9,346 nt of DNA from Rhodospirillales bacterium (GTDB lineage: Bacteria; Pseudomonadota; Alphaproteobacteria; Rhodospirillales; Casp-alpha2), in contig JABJOR010000244.1 in NCBI GenBank assembly GCA_018664265.1, positions 1-9,346 of the forward strand. Reading direction: 5' to 3'. Position 1 is the stretch's first letter. The number at the start of each line of letters is the position of its first letter. The notes below the pieces were generated by a model that was not told the DNA's origin, ran no database searches, and saw only the letters and a program-made list of their open reading frames with translations. Shown here one piece after another: positions 1 through 6,538 of the stretch. Both the position numbers and the translations under genes were made by a program.

Positions 1-509
1 AAACTGCATTTAAGCCCTTCTTTTTCAAAATAAGGAGGCTCGAACGGGAGCAATGCCAGCAAATGGTCCAGAAATGCAGCTATTTTTTTTGCACGACCTG
101 GGCGCCATGCCCAGACACTGGGGGCGACATAATGAACCAGAGGAATCCCCTGCCCTTTTAATTTTTTCAAAACACGAAATGAAAAATCAGGCGCATCAAT
201 GGAGACGACACAATCGGGCTGTGTCTTGATAACTTCATTAATCGTTTGTTTTATGCGTTGCATCAGTAGCGGTAATCGAGGCAAGACTTCTGCTAATCCC
301 ATAACAGCCAGATCCTCCATAGGGAAAATACTTGCCAGGCCTTGGTTCTGCATGGCTGGGCCGCCAATTCCGATAAACCGAATATCTGGATTAAGGTGTT
401 TAGCGCCTCGCATCAACGAAGCCCCCAGTTGATCTCCGGAGTGTTCACCACAAATCAGAAAAATCGTAATAGAAGCTTTATTCTGTGTGCTGTGTTTTTC
501 ACTGTCCAT
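1..509 (-). CDS. lpxB: Lipid-A-disaccharide synthase, N-terminal part (runs off window)
   Basis: LpxB is a GT19-family, membrane-associated glycosyltransferase. It condenses UDP-2,3-diacylglucosamine with lipid X to give the tetraacyl disaccharide 1-phosphate of lipid A. Only the first 169 residues are present; the 3' end lies beyond base 1. Visible family motifs are GEHSGD (residues 21-26, the GExSGD signature), MGLAEVLPRLP (70-80), IDAPDF (104-109) and HYVAPSVWAWRPGRAKK (126-142). D105 in IDAPDF aligns with E. coli D98, an important catalytic residue. The ATG at 509-507 is chosen because a GAGG Shine-Dalgarno sits 6 bases upstream and the protein begins in family register about 12 residues before the first strand. 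The start lies inside the end of lpxI (11-base overlap), which suggests coupled translation; LpxI makes the lipid X that LpxB uses. Identity is seen directly in the motifs. Confidence 0.97.
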   Translation of the reverse strand, partial: MDSEKHSTQNKASITIFLICGEHSGDQLGASLMRGAKHLNPDIRFIGIGGPAMQNQGLASIFPMEDLAVMGLAEVLPRLPLLMQRIKQTINEVIKTQPDCVVSIDAPDFSFRVLKKLKGQGIPLVHYVAPSVWAWRPGRAKKIAAFLDHLLALLPFEPPYFEKEGLKCS

Positions 510-1341
510 CCGTAACCTCACTCACATGAATGCTTTGGATAAACAAATTTAGCTCATCTGCTTTTTTGAAAACGGCGTCCCGGTCGATTACGAGAGAGCG
601 TTCGGCTTCTATAACAATACCGTTCAACCCGGCTTTAGCGGCTTCATTCAGGGTATTAATGCCGATTGTTGGTAAATCGATGCGAAGTTCTTGCTGTGGT
701 TTAGCAACTTTTGCCAAAACCCCTCCGTCTGGTATTCCTGACCGCTCAGTTGCAATACGCTTTAATAATGCATCCGTTCCCTTGGAATCTTCCAGGCCTA
801 CAATTTGCCCATTGCAGGCTATTGCAGCCTGCCCTTTGTCCTTCGCGCCCAAATCCAGTGCAGCCATGACGGCAACCCGGATATCAATTTGGTCTTGTTG
901 GGATGGTTTTTTAGAAGAGGCCATTCCTGATTCTGCTCGCAAGCCCGGGACCAGACTATCAGGGGAAACAACGTGAAATCCTAACTCGTTCTCAAGTGTT
1001 TTTATAATTGTTGATAAAAGACCATCATCACCGAGAGCCAAAACTCCTGTGCGCGTTAGAAATTTTGCTGTCCAAAGATCTGGATAAACCTGTGTCATGC
1101 TTGGGCGATGAATATTACCTGCAAGAACCAGGTCTTTAACTTCTTCTTGTTTTAAGATGCCAAGAGCTTTACTTGCTGCGCCTAAACGGACCCACGAATG
1201 TGGGCTGCTAGAAACAGTTTCCGGGTCTGCCTGTTCTTTAAAGGCAATGACATAATACGGCCGTCCCATTTTCTGGCAGGCATCAATGACCAGTGCAGGC
1301 AACTGCCCTCCACCGGCAAGGATTCCCAACTTAGGCAGCAT
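499..1341 (-). CDS. lpxI: UDP-2,3-diacylglucosamine pyrophosphatase LpxI (DUF1009 family)
   Basis: LpxI hydrolyses UDP-2,3-diacylglucosamine to lipid X and UMP. It replaces the unrelated LpxH found in E. coli and is typical of alphaproteobacteria. The 280-residue protein opens with the N-terminal signature LGILAGGGQLP (5-15). Further family blocks are LVLAGNIHRPS (71-81), ALGDDGLLS (102-110) and the C-terminal catalytic block RIDLPTIG (220-227), followed by NEAAKAGLNGIVIEA (232-246). D222 probably matches Caulobacter D225, the residue mutated in the structural and mechanistic work; that register is from memory. The frame is open back to a GTG at 1368, but the ATG at 1341 starts exactly at the usual family N-terminus, and neither site has a good ribosome binding site, so 1341 is preferred. 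It overlaps lpxA by 11 bases and lpxB by 11 bases. The position between lpxA and lpxB fits its step in the pathway. Confidence 0.95.
   Translation of the reverse strand: MLPKLGILAGGGQLPALVIDACQKMGRPYYVIAFKEQADPETVSSSPHSWVRLGAASKALGILKQEEVKDLVLAGNIHRPSMTQVYPDLWTAKFLTRTGVLALGDDGLLSTIIKTLENELGFHVVSPDSLVPGLRAESGMASSKKPSQQDQIDIRVAVMAALDLGAKDKGQAAIACNGQIVGLEDSKGTDALLKRIATERSGIPDGGVLAKVAKPQQELRIDLPTIGINTLNEAAKAGLNGIVIEAERSLVIDRDAVFKKADELNLFIQSIHVSEVTDGQ
516..520 (-). promoter_or_regulatory. Ribosome binding site of lpxB (TGAGG)
   Basis: TGAGG on the minus strand lies 6 bases before the lpxB ATG at 509-507 and inside the lpxI coding sequence. It is one of only two clear Shine-Dalgarno sequences in the window, and it fixes the lpxB start within the end of lpxI. 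Confidence 0.7.
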
Positions 1342-2131
1342 CGTCCAGTTTCGGCTGACAAATAGCACGGCTGGAATTCGTGCGGATGAAATTTACAATT
1401 TCCATAACAGGTTCATTTGTTGAAAACAGCTCAGCAACATCGTCCAGGCGTTCATTCAGCGTTCCTTCCGGAGCAAAGAATAGCCTGTAGGCCTTACGTA
1501 AATCGTGTATGACTTCGCGAGAGAAATCTCGCCGTTTTAATCCAACAAGATTCAAGCTTGAAAGGTGTGCCCTGTTTCCCATTACTGAGCCATAGGGAAT
1601 GACATCATTTTCAACACCACTCATGCCACCAACCATAGCATGGCGGCCAATTCTGACGAATTGATGAACTGCTGACAAACCGCCTATGATAGCCCATTCA
1701 GCCACACTGACATGTCCGGCAAGAGTCGCATTGTTAACGAGAATTACATTATCGCTAATCATGCAGTCATGGGCAACATGAGCGCCAACCATAAATAAAC
1801 AATTATTGCCTATTTTGGTAAGCAAGCCTCCGCCCTTGGTTCCAGGGTTTATGGTTACATTCTCACGAATGAGATTATTACAGCCAATCTCGAGCCTTGA
1901 TATTTCTCCTTCGAATTTCAAATCTTGAGGTTGATGGCCTATGGATGCAAAGGGAAAAATGCGTGTATTGGCGCCGATAGATGTAACGCCTTCAACAACG
2001 ACATGTGATACCAACTCAACACTGTCACCCAGTGTTACATCTGATCCAACAAGGCAAAACGGTCCAATCTGAATATTATCCCCAAGAGTGGCTTTTTCAG
2101 AAATTACAGCAGTGGGGTGAATGTTGTTCAT
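1331..2131 (-). CDS. lpxA: UDP-N-acetylglucosamine 3-O-acyltransferase LpxA
   Basis: LpxA catalyses the first step of lipid A synthesis in the cytoplasm: it transfers a 3-hydroxyacyl chain from ACP to O-3 of UDP-GlcNAc. The 266 residues match the family length (262 in E. coli). Residues about 5-185 form the left-handed beta-helix of hexapeptide repeats (IGPFCLVG, IGNNCLFMVGAHVAHDC, LAGHVSV, AVHQFVRIG). A helical C-terminal domain follows, beginning LKRRDFSRE (198-206). H121 in AHVAHDC aligns with catalytic H125 of E. coli. G169 in MVGGMSGV aligns with E. coli G173, the ruler residue that sets acyl chain length; glycine there is associated with longer chains than the methionine in Pseudomonas. 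The ATG at 2131 follows the fabZ stop by 2 bases, with only a weak GGTAG-like binding site, so translation is probably coupled. The 3' end overlaps lpxI. Confidence 0.98.
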   Translation of the reverse strand: MNNIHPTAVISEKATLGDNIQIGPFCLVGSDVTLGDSVELVSHVVVEGVTSIGANTRIFPFASIGHQPQDLKFEGEISRLEIGCNNLIRENVTINPGTKGGGLLTKIGNNCLFMVGAHVAHDCMISDNVILVNNATLAGHVSVAEWAIIGGLSAVHQFVRIGRHAMVGGMSGVENDVIPYGSVMGNRAHLSSLNLVGLKRRDFSREVIHDLRKAYRLFFAPEGTLNERLDDVAELFSTNEPVMEIVNFIRTNSSRAICQPKLDDAA

Positions 2132-2133
2132 GA

Positions 2134-2598
2134 TTACGCTACCATTGCCGAAAATACAGCTTCAGCCTTAAGTACTCCATCAACTATGGCTTCGCCTTTA
2201 AATTTCCATACGGTGCCGCGTGATCGAACTTTTTTAACATGCAGCTCAACGACATCACCAGGAACAACCGGTTTACGAAATCGTGCAGAATCAACAGTCA
2301 TGAAATAAACCATTCGATCTGATTGTATATCGTCCTGCCCTACCATAACAGTTACACCAGCAGTCTGTGCCATGGCTTCTATAATGAGTACGCCGGGCAT
2401 AATCGGGTTGCCGGGAAAATGACCCTCAAAAAAATGTTCATTGATTGTAACGTTTTTAATACCGACGGCGCTTTCTTCAGGGATGATGTCACGCATTTTG
2501 TCAATTAACAGAAATGGATGCCTGTGCGGGATCATCTCCATAATCTGGGTAACATTCAGTTCCGCAATGAAGCTTTCGGTAACAGAGGTATCATCCAT
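2134..2598 (-). CDS. fabZ: 3-hydroxyacyl-ACP dehydratase FabZ
   Basis: FabZ dehydrates 3-hydroxyacyl-ACP to trans-2-enoyl-ACP in type II fatty acid synthesis. The same 3-hydroxyacyl-ACP is the acyl donor for LpxA and LpxD, whose genes flank it, so FabZ competes with lipid A synthesis at this branch point. The 154-residue hotdog-fold protein has IPHRHPFLLID (23-33) and the catalytic segment EGHFPGNPIMPG (58-69), followed by IIEAMAQTAG (72-81). H60 and E74 are the expected catalytic pair. The frame is open further upstream into lpxD, but the ATG at 2598 gives the normal family N-terminus; an AAAGGA lies 10 bases before it. The gap from the lpxD stop is 7 bases. That short gap carries a three-codon reading frame, listed separately. 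Confidence 0.98.
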   Translation of the reverse strand: MDDTSVTESFIAELNVTQIMEMIPHRHPFLLIDKMRDIIPEESAVGIKNVTINEHFFEGHFPGNPIMPGVLIIEAMAQTAGVTVMVGQDDIQSDRMVYFMTVDSARFRKPVVPGDVVELHVKKVRSRGTVWKFKGEAIVDGVLKAEAVFSAMVA

Positions 2599-2609
2599 TA
2601 ATCCATCAT
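2598..2609 (-). other. Three-codon minicistron bridging the lpxD stop and fabZ start
   Basis: On the minus strand the bases ATGATGGATTAATG run from inside the last lpxD codons into the fabZ start. The first ATG (2609-2607) overlaps the lpxD TGA. The frame Met-Met-Asp ends at a TAA (2600-2598) whose last base is the A of the fabZ ATG. The arrangement would allow termination and reinitiation, but the only Shine-Dalgarno (AAAGGA, 2614-2609) overlaps the first ATG, so direct initiation there is unlikely. It may be chance. Confidence 0.25.
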
Positions 2610-3628
2610 CCTTTCTTTTTCTTGGCCAATCGCTCAAGTGTGGCAATTGATCGGAACCATTCTTTCATGGGTTGCGACGGTGTTCCACCAACTTTACTTC
2701 CAGCAGCAATATTGCGCATTACACCGCTTTGGGCGGCTATTTGCACACCATCACCAATCTCCAGATGGCCGGCAATACCAGCCTGCCCGCCAATCATAAC
2801 AAAGTTCCCAATTTTAGTGGATCCTGAAATTCCAACATGGGCAACGATTATACACCCTTTGCCAATCTGCACATTGTGACCGATTTGTACCATGTTATCA
2901 ATTTTAGTACCTGCGCCTATTATTGTATCTGGAGCTGTTCCACGATCTATTGTTGTGTTTGCACCGATTTCAATATCAGATTCAAGCACAACTTTTCCTA
3001 ATTGAGGAACCTTGAGATGCCCATGTGGGCCCAACGCAAATCCAAATCCATCCTGCCCAATACAAACTCCTGAATGCAGGATGTTACGATCCCCGATTTC
3101 ACAATATTGTAAGGATGTATTGGGACCAATATTACAGTTTGAGCCAATGGAAACACCTTGATCAATATATGAGTTAGCCCCTATTCGTGTGCCTTCACCA
3201 ACAACGACATTATCAGAAATGACTGTCCCAGCCTCAATCGTAACGTTTGTTCCAAGAGTTGCAGAAGTTGCAATAACTGCAGTTGGGTGAACACCAGCAT
3301 TAAAAGTTCTATACGGATGAAAAGCTTCAGCTACTTTTGCGTAACCATGATAGGGCTGTTTCGTTACAAGCAAAGCCATGCCCTCCGGAGCATGATGCAC
3401 CATGTCCGGGTGAACAAGGCAAGCGCCAGCTTTAGAAGTAGCAAAAGCATTCGCATAACTTTTATTGTCGAGGAAGCTTATATGTTTATCAGTTGCTTCA
3501 AAAAGCGTTGCAACATCAACAAACTCTGTACTTTGTTTAGAGATTGTTCTGATTTCGGCATCAGCAATTAATGCAAGTTGTTCAAGGTCAAACGGCCCTG
3601 CTGTTGTAAAAAAACGCGCATCAGCCAT
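2606..3628 (-). CDS. lpxD: UDP-3-O-acylglucosamine N-acyltransferase LpxD
   Basis: LpxD adds the second 3-hydroxyacyl chain, from ACP to the free amine of UDP-3-O-acylglucosamine (the product of LpxC), giving the LpxI substrate. The 340 residues match the family length. Residues 1 to about 105 are the N-terminal uridine-binding domain. Residues about 110-310 are hexapeptide repeats forming a left-handed beta-helix, starting at GVHPTAVI (112-119), with GQDGFGFA (191-198), TTIDRGT (225-231) and IDNMVQIGHNVQIG (243-256). H251 in the IGHNV motif aligns with catalytic H239 of E. coli. A short helical, lysine-rich tail ends the protein. The ATG at 3628 follows the skp stop by 5 bases; the upstream AGGT is weak and far (11 bases), so coupling to skp is likely. 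Confidence 0.98.
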   Translation of the reverse strand: MADARFFTTAGPFDLEQLALIADAEIRTISKQSTEFVDVATLFEATDKHISFLDNKSYANAFATSKAGACLVHPDMVHHAPEGMALLVTKQPYHGYAKVAEAFHPYRTFNAGVHPTAVIATSATLGTNVTIEAGTVISDNVVVGEGTRIGANSYIDQGVSIGSNCNIGPNTSLQYCEIGDRNILHSGVCIGQDGFGFALGPHGHLKVPQLGKVVLESDIEIGANTTIDRGTAPDTIIGAGTKIDNMVQIGHNVQIGKGCIIVAHVGISGSTKIGNFVMIGGQAGIAGHLEIGDGVQIAAQSGVMRNIAAGSKVGGTPSQPMKEWFRSIATLERLAKKKKG

Positions 3629-3633
3629 TTTAA

Positions 3634-4209
3634 TCAGTTACCTGGTTGTGGAACCGTAATGGTAGACAGTGTTTCATTCAGACGTTTTACAACTTCATCG
3701 GTAATATCCAGGGAATTGGATGCGATATAAATTTGATCCTTACGCATAACAAGAACGATACCTTTTTCCGTAGCTATAGTTTGAATAACCTTGTTCAAGG
3801 TGCCATCAAATTTACTCATAGCAATGTTTCTTGATTGATTAAGTTCCTGACGAAGTTTTTGTACCATTCTTTGTACTTCAGCAACGCGGCTTTCAAATTT
3901 TTGTGATTCTTCTGCGTATGATTCCGGCGTGAGAATGTTACGCTGCTTGGATAACTCCTGGCGAGCCTTTCTTAACTCATCTTCTTCACTTTGAATCTTG
4001 GTCTGAAATCCGGAGCGGTATTCGTTAATTTGTTTTTGAATACTTTCTACGGCACTGGACCTTTGAAGCAGGACTTTCATGTCAAGAATTGCAATTTTGA
4101 ATGCAGTATTTTCGGATGCAGCTTGTTCCTGTGCTACAACATTAGTCGATGTTGCTGCTAATACACAAAATATAAGAATGTAAAATAACCTATTTAAAGT
4201 ACGCAACAA
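3634..4209 (-). CDS. skp: Periplasmic OmpH/Skp-like chaperone (TTG start)
   Basis: Skp-type proteins are trimeric periplasmic chaperones that hold unfolded outer-membrane proteins on the way to the BAM complex, and the gene directly follows bamA. The product has up to 191 residues. An N-terminal signal peptide has a positive start, a hydrophobic core (about 8-20) and a likely signal peptidase I site after VVA (residue 26). Then come the strand FKIAILDMKVLL (37-48), a long charged coiled coil (about 52-128) forming the tentacles, and the C-terminal OmpH block with IVLVMRKDQIYIA (151-163) and ITDEVVKRLNE (169-179). There is no ATG or GTG that keeps the signal peptide; the frame offers two adjacent TTG codons at 4209 and 4206, preceded by AGGAG. 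The second TTG has the better spacing (6 bases). The first in-frame ATG is at residue 44 and would delete the export signal. The gap from bamA is 6 bases. Confidence 0.93.
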   Translation of the reverse strand: MLRTLNRLFYILIFCVLAATSTNVVAQEQAASENTAFKIAILDMKVLLQRSSAVESIQKQINEYRSGFQTKIQSEEDELRKARQELSKQRNILTPESYAEESQKFESRVAEVQRMVQKLRQELNQSRNIAMSKFDGTLNKVIQTIATEKGIVLVMRKDQIYIASNSLDITDEVVKRLNETLSTITVPQPGN

Positions 4210-4212
4210 ACT

Positions 4213-4217
4213 CTCCT
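4213..4217 (-). promoter_or_regulatory. Ribosome binding site of skp, sharing bases with the bamA stop codon
   Basis: AGGAG on the minus strand is the strongest Shine-Dalgarno in the window. Its first two bases are the AG of the bamA TAG stop (4218-4216). It lies 3 bases before the TTG at 4209 and 6 bases before the TTG at 4206, so it supports a TTG start for skp and favours the second one. Confidence 0.75.
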
Positions 4218-6507
4218 AAAACCGTGTGCCGAAATTAACACGGACAGTTTCCGTTATATCAAAAGTTTCTTTTTTAACTGGCACACCAAAATCAACTCCC
4301 ATTGGCCCTAAAGGAGATAACCATGTGATACCTGCACCGACAGATGCTCTTAGGCTTTTTGTATCTTCAACGACAGAGGAACTGTCCGAAAGTTTACCTG
4401 TGCTGCCAAAGTCTGTAAATATCCGTCCACCGACACCCAGTTCTTCAGGTAATCCTACCGGTACCTTTAATTCAATCGATCCTACGTACATCCATTCACC
4501 ACCAAGAGCATCTCCTGTAGATGTGTCTCTAGGGCCAACCCCTGACGTGGCAAACCCTCGAAGGTCGCTACCGCCAATATAAAATCGATCAAGTAGACCT
4601 ACATCTTCGCCAAGGCCAATTATAGAGCCCACCTTACCACCTACACTTAAAACAACAGTATCAGTGAATGGATGATAATAACCACCTCGAACCGTGTTTT
4701 GCAGATAGTTTGATGTCCCCCCAAGACCAGCCAAACTATTACTTAAAGATACATAATATCCTTCTCTGGGGTTTAATCTTGAATCACGGCGATCATATCG
4801 AATTGAGTGCGTAACCTCGGATGTTGTTTCTTCGCCAGCCTGAGCCAAAACAAAAATTGAAGCATCACTATTTACATTTGTAACGTCACGGACTGAAAAT
4901 AAATATTTCCAATTTTGATAAAGGTGGTCTGCAAGTGTGTATCCCAAGCGCAACGATCCACCAACTTCTTTAGATTCATAGGAACTTTGATCTTTTTTGT
5001 CTTCAGTTTTGCGAAAAAGATCAAACCCTGCTGAGAGCTTTCGATCAAGGAAATAAGGTTCTGTAAATGACAAGTCAACCTCAGAACCTTGCATTGCAAT
5101 TCGCATGTTGAGGGACAGGTCCTGCCCTCTGCCCATGAAATTACGCTCACGGATACCAACATCGCCTAGTGCCCCGGTATCAGTAGAATACCCAACACCT
5201 AGACTAAGAGACCCCGTAGATTTTTCTTCAACATCAACTTTAATTGTTGTTTTATCCGGAGCGCTCCCTGGCAGACGTTCTACGTTCACTGCTTCAAAAA
5301 AGTCGAGTTCCTGAATATGTGTCCGTGAATCACGCAAGTTTGAAGAACTAAAAGCATCCCCTTCAGCGAGCCCCATTTCGCGCCTGATAACCTTATCAAC
5401 TGTTCGTACATTTCCAGTAATATCTATGCGTTCGACAAAAACACGTGGGCCTTCGTTGATTTCAAAGACGATGTCAATTTTACGGTCTGCCCTGTTTCTG
5501 TTGATTTTTGGCCTTACATCTACAAAGGCATATCCCAAAGATCCGACTTCATCACTGAGCATGTCCAGAGTATCTTCCAAAGCTTCAGAGCTATACCAGT
5601 CGCCAGCTTTTGGCTCTATCTTTGCCAGCAGAACATCGCCATCCAAATCTCGCAATCTGGCATTAACAAGGAGTTCGCCAAATGTATATCGCTCACCTTC
5701 ATCTACGGTAAGGGTGATAAAGAATTTTTTACGATCCGGTGTCAATTCAGCAACAGCTGACATTACTCTGAAGTCAGCATACCCTTCTTTAAGGTAGAAT
5801 TGGCGTAATAGTTCTTTGTCAAGAGTCAGGCGGTCTGGATCATAAACATCATCTGAAGATAAGAACCTGTACCAACGTGATTCCTTGGTTTGGACAATAG
5901 AGCGCAGATCATCATCATCAAACTCTGTGTTTCCGACAAACCGGATATTGCTAATATCTGTTGGCTCACCTTCATTAATCTCAAAAACCAGGTCAACCCT
6001 GTTTTGAGGCAATTGAATAACTTTTGGCTCCACGGTGACGGCAAACCGCCCCAAACGTCTATAGAGTGTCAGAATTCTTTGGACATCGTTTTGCACTTTT
6101 GTGCGTGTATAGATTACGCGTGGCCTAAGAGAAACTTCCGGTTCAATTCTGTCGTCTTCAACTGCATCGTTTCCTTCAAAAGCAATCTGGTTGATGATGG
6201 GATTTTCAACGACTTTGATAATTAGATTCTGGCCTTCCTGGGAAAAGCTGATATCGGCAAAGAGGCCTGTTGCAAACATTGCTTTTAAGGATCTGTCAAC
6301 GCGAGAGGCATCAAATGAGTCTCCTGGTTGGATCATCAAATAAGTTTGGATCGTTTCCGGGTCAATACGATTTGCCCCTTCAACAATAATAGCACTAATC
6401 GTGTTTGTTGACTGGGCAAGCTGTTGTGATGTGTTTGACGCAGGCACAGCTGTTGCTGCTGCCAAAGACATCATAAAGCTCAGAATTATCGTGTTTAAGT
6501 AACGCAT
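4216..6507 (-). CDS. bamA: Outer-membrane protein assembly factor BamA
   Basis: BamA is the Omp85-family core of the BAM complex, which folds and inserts beta-barrel proteins into the outer membrane, including those that export LPS. The 763-residue protein begins with a signal peptide (hydrophobic core about 7-20, probable cleavage near VPA at 22-24). Five POTRA domains follow, at about 37-105, 106-182, 184-272, 275-354 and 357-428; the VFEINEG repeats (174-180 and 347-353) mark domain ends. Residues 430-763 are the 16-strand barrel. GGSDLRGFATSGVGPRD (645-661) is the conserved loop-6 motif with LRGF in place of the usual VRGF. The protein ends in phenylalanine after VRVNFGTRF, the typical C-terminal beta-signal. 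The only usable start is the ATG at 6507; an in-frame TGA lies a few codons upstream and no clear binding site is seen. It lies 31 bases after rseP and 6 before skp. Confidence 0.98.
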   Translation of the reverse strand: MRYLNTIILSFMMSLAAATAVPASNTSQQLAQSTNTISAIIVEGANRIDPETIQTYLMIQPGDSFDASRVDRSLKAMFATGLFADISFSQEGQNLIIKVVENPIINQIAFEGNDAVEDDRIEPEVSLRPRVIYTRTKVQNDVQRILTLYRRLGRFAVTVEPKVIQLPQNRVDLVFEINEGEPTDISNIRFVGNTEFDDDDLRSIVQTKESRWYRFLSSDDVYDPDRLTLDKELLRQFYLKEGYADFRVMSAVAELTPDRKKFFITLTVDEGERYTFGELLVNARLRDLDGDVLLAKIEPKAGDWYSSEALEDTLDMLSDEVGSLGYAFVDVRPKINRNRADRKIDIVFEINEGPRVFVERIDITGNVRTVDKVIRREMGLAEGDAFSSSNLRDSRTHIQELDFFEAVNVERLPGSAPDKTTIKVDVEEKSTGSLSLGVGYSTDTGALGDVGIRERNFMGRGQDLSLNMRIAMQGSEVDLSFTEPYFLDRKLSAGFDLFRKTEDKKDQSSYESKEVGGSLRLGYTLADHLYQNWKYLFSVRDVTNVNSDASIFVLAQAGEETTSEVTHSIRYDRRDSRLNPREGYYVSLSNSLAGLGGTSNYLQNTVRGGYYHPFTDTVVLSVGGKVGSIIGLGEDVGLLDRFYIGGSDLRGFATSGVGPRDTSTGDALGGEWMYVGSIELKVPVGLPEELGVGGRIFTDFGSTGKLSDSSSVVEDTKSLRASVGAGITWLSPLGPMGVDFGVPVKKETFDITETVRVNFGTRF

Positions 6508-6538
6508 GCGTGGATAGTCTCAAATTATTACTTAAGAA

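Noticed and set aside
530..976. 148-codon open frame on the plus strand opposite lpxI
   Set aside because: It lies wholly inside lpxI, has no recognisable motifs, and the opposite strand has clear LpxI family blocks. It is a shadow frame.
1342..1368. Upstream GTG start for lpxI at 1368 adding nine residues
   Set aside because: It has no binding site, lies deeper in lpxA, and the extra residues precede the normal family N-terminus that begins at the ATG at 1341.
4226..4582. 118-codon plus-strand frame opposite the bamA barrel, and a similar 123-codon frame at 5426-5797
   Set aside because: Both are antisense to strongly conserved BamA segments. Their translations are low-complexity Ser/Pro/Arg-rich, typical of antisense shadows.
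4872..5162. 96-codon minus-strand frame inside bamA
   Set aside because: It is out of frame within the barrel-coding region, has no motif or ribosome binding site, and bamA is intact across it.
6508..6538. TAATAAT in the rseP-bamA gap, considered as a promoter -10
   Set aside because: No acceptable -35 hexamer lies 16-18 bases upstream, and AT-rich hexamers are expected by chance in such a gap.
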